Shown piece by piece: positions 5,725-5,996 of a stretch of 5,996 nt of DNA. The number at the start of each line of letters is the position of its first letter. Position 1 is the first letter of the stretch. Made by a program: the position numbers and the translations under genes. Below the pieces are notes generated by a model that searched no databases, was not told the DNA's origin, and saw only the letters and a list, made by a program, of their open reading frames with translations. Location: positions 1 to 5,996 of the forward strand of contig JAATEU010000333.1 of assembly GCA_015655565.1 (NCBI GenBank). The letters are read 5' to 3'. Source of the stretch: Clostridiales bacterium. GTDB lineage: Bacteria; Bacillota; Clostridia; Lachnospirales; Lachnospiraceae.

Positions 5725-5996
5725 TTGATTAATATAGCCATATGTGATGATGAAATCATCATAACGGATCAGATGCAAGATATTATTACTCAATATCAAA
5801 AGGAAAGGAATGAAGATATATGCTATGATATTTTTCATAACGGGGAGAGTCTTTTATCAGAGGATAAAGAGTATGACATCCTATTTCTGGATATCTATAT
5901 GATGGGAATGGATGGAATCGAAACAGCAAAAAAACTGCGAAAAAAAGATAAAACAGTAGAAATAATCTATTTAACCAGTTATGCCGGGCTTACGAA
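5725..5996 (+). CDS. Response regulator, N-terminal receiver domain (probably LytTR/AgrA type), cut by window end
   Basis: The first 90 residues of a two-component response regulator are present; the rest lies beyond the window. The receiver domain begins INIAICDDE, with acidic pocket D8 and D9. The phospho-accepting aspartate is D56 in LFLDIYMMGMDGIETAKKLR, and T84 occurs in IIYLTSY. The conserved lysine and the output domain are not reached. The short, cysteine-containing IAICDDE start, absence of a strong N-terminal extension, and the LTSY segment are typical of clostridial regulators with a LytTR DNA-binding domain, like AgrA, often paired with a GHKL sensor kinase downstream. That subtype is inferred. 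No ATG is available: an in-frame stop at 5701-5703 limits the start, and TTG at 5725 (or CTG at 5722) is the only suitable choice, behind a G10 tract. Translation may therefore be weak or variable. Confidence 0.9.
   Translation, partial: MINIAICDDEIIITDQMQDIITQYQKERNEDICYDIFHNGESLLSEDKEYDILFLDIYMMGMDGIETAKKLRKKDKTVEIIYLTSYAGLT

Noticed and set aside
1..5996. tRNA, rRNA, CRISPR, insertion sequence or defence system
   Set aside because: No T-loop GGTTCGAATCC-like sequence with matching acceptor stem, no regularly spaced repeats, no transposase or terminal inverted repeats, and every long frame is explained by housekeeping genes.

Overview
The window is a low-GC, densely packed chromosomal segment with strong AGGAGG-type ribosome binding sites and TATAAT-type promoters. 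The gene set (coaD, a coiled-coil gene, ylbJ, pepF, tmcAL/ylbM, a LytTR-type response regulator) points to an anaerobic Firmicute of the Clostridia, most likely Lachnospiraceae or a close relative. YlbJ is a sporulation protein in Bacillus, so the lineage is probably spore-forming. The taxonomic placement is inferred from gene content and style, not from a marker comparison.

Layout, left to right. (1) The window opens inside coaD (+), of which the last 105 codons are present. One base after its stop comes a 216-residue coiled-coil gene (+), whose ribosome binding site lies inside the end of coaD. (2) Convergent to these is ylbJ (-), a polytopic membrane protein. (3) A 164-bp divergent intergenic region separates ylbJ from pepF (+), an M3-family oligoendopeptidase. 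It carries an extended -10 promoter for pepF and a possible sigma-E-like promoter for ylbJ. (4) A 198-bp convergent intergenic region follows pepF. It holds a rho-independent terminator, a very short reading frame overlapping that terminator, and a GC-rich segment that can fold. (5) tmcAL (-) encodes the tRNA-Met wobble cytidine acetate ligase. (6) A divergent 201-bp promoter region leads to the start of a response regulator (+). That gene appears to start with TTG behind a run of ten G, and it is cut by the window end.

How the genes relate. coaD (coenzyme A synthesis), the coiled-coil gene, ylbJ and tmcAL belong to a housekeeping neighbourhood that often recurs near rsmD, coaD and rpmF in Firmicutes. 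They do not form one pathway. pepF and the response regulator look like separate transcription units placed within or beside this cluster.

I see no mobile element, CRISPR array, tRNA, rRNA or defence system. The observations most worth following are three. The coiled-coil gene resembles the actinobacterial septation factor SepIVA in layout and in a short motif. The G10 tract at the translation start of the response regulator could be phase-variable. The GC-rich foldable island lies between pepF and tmcAL.
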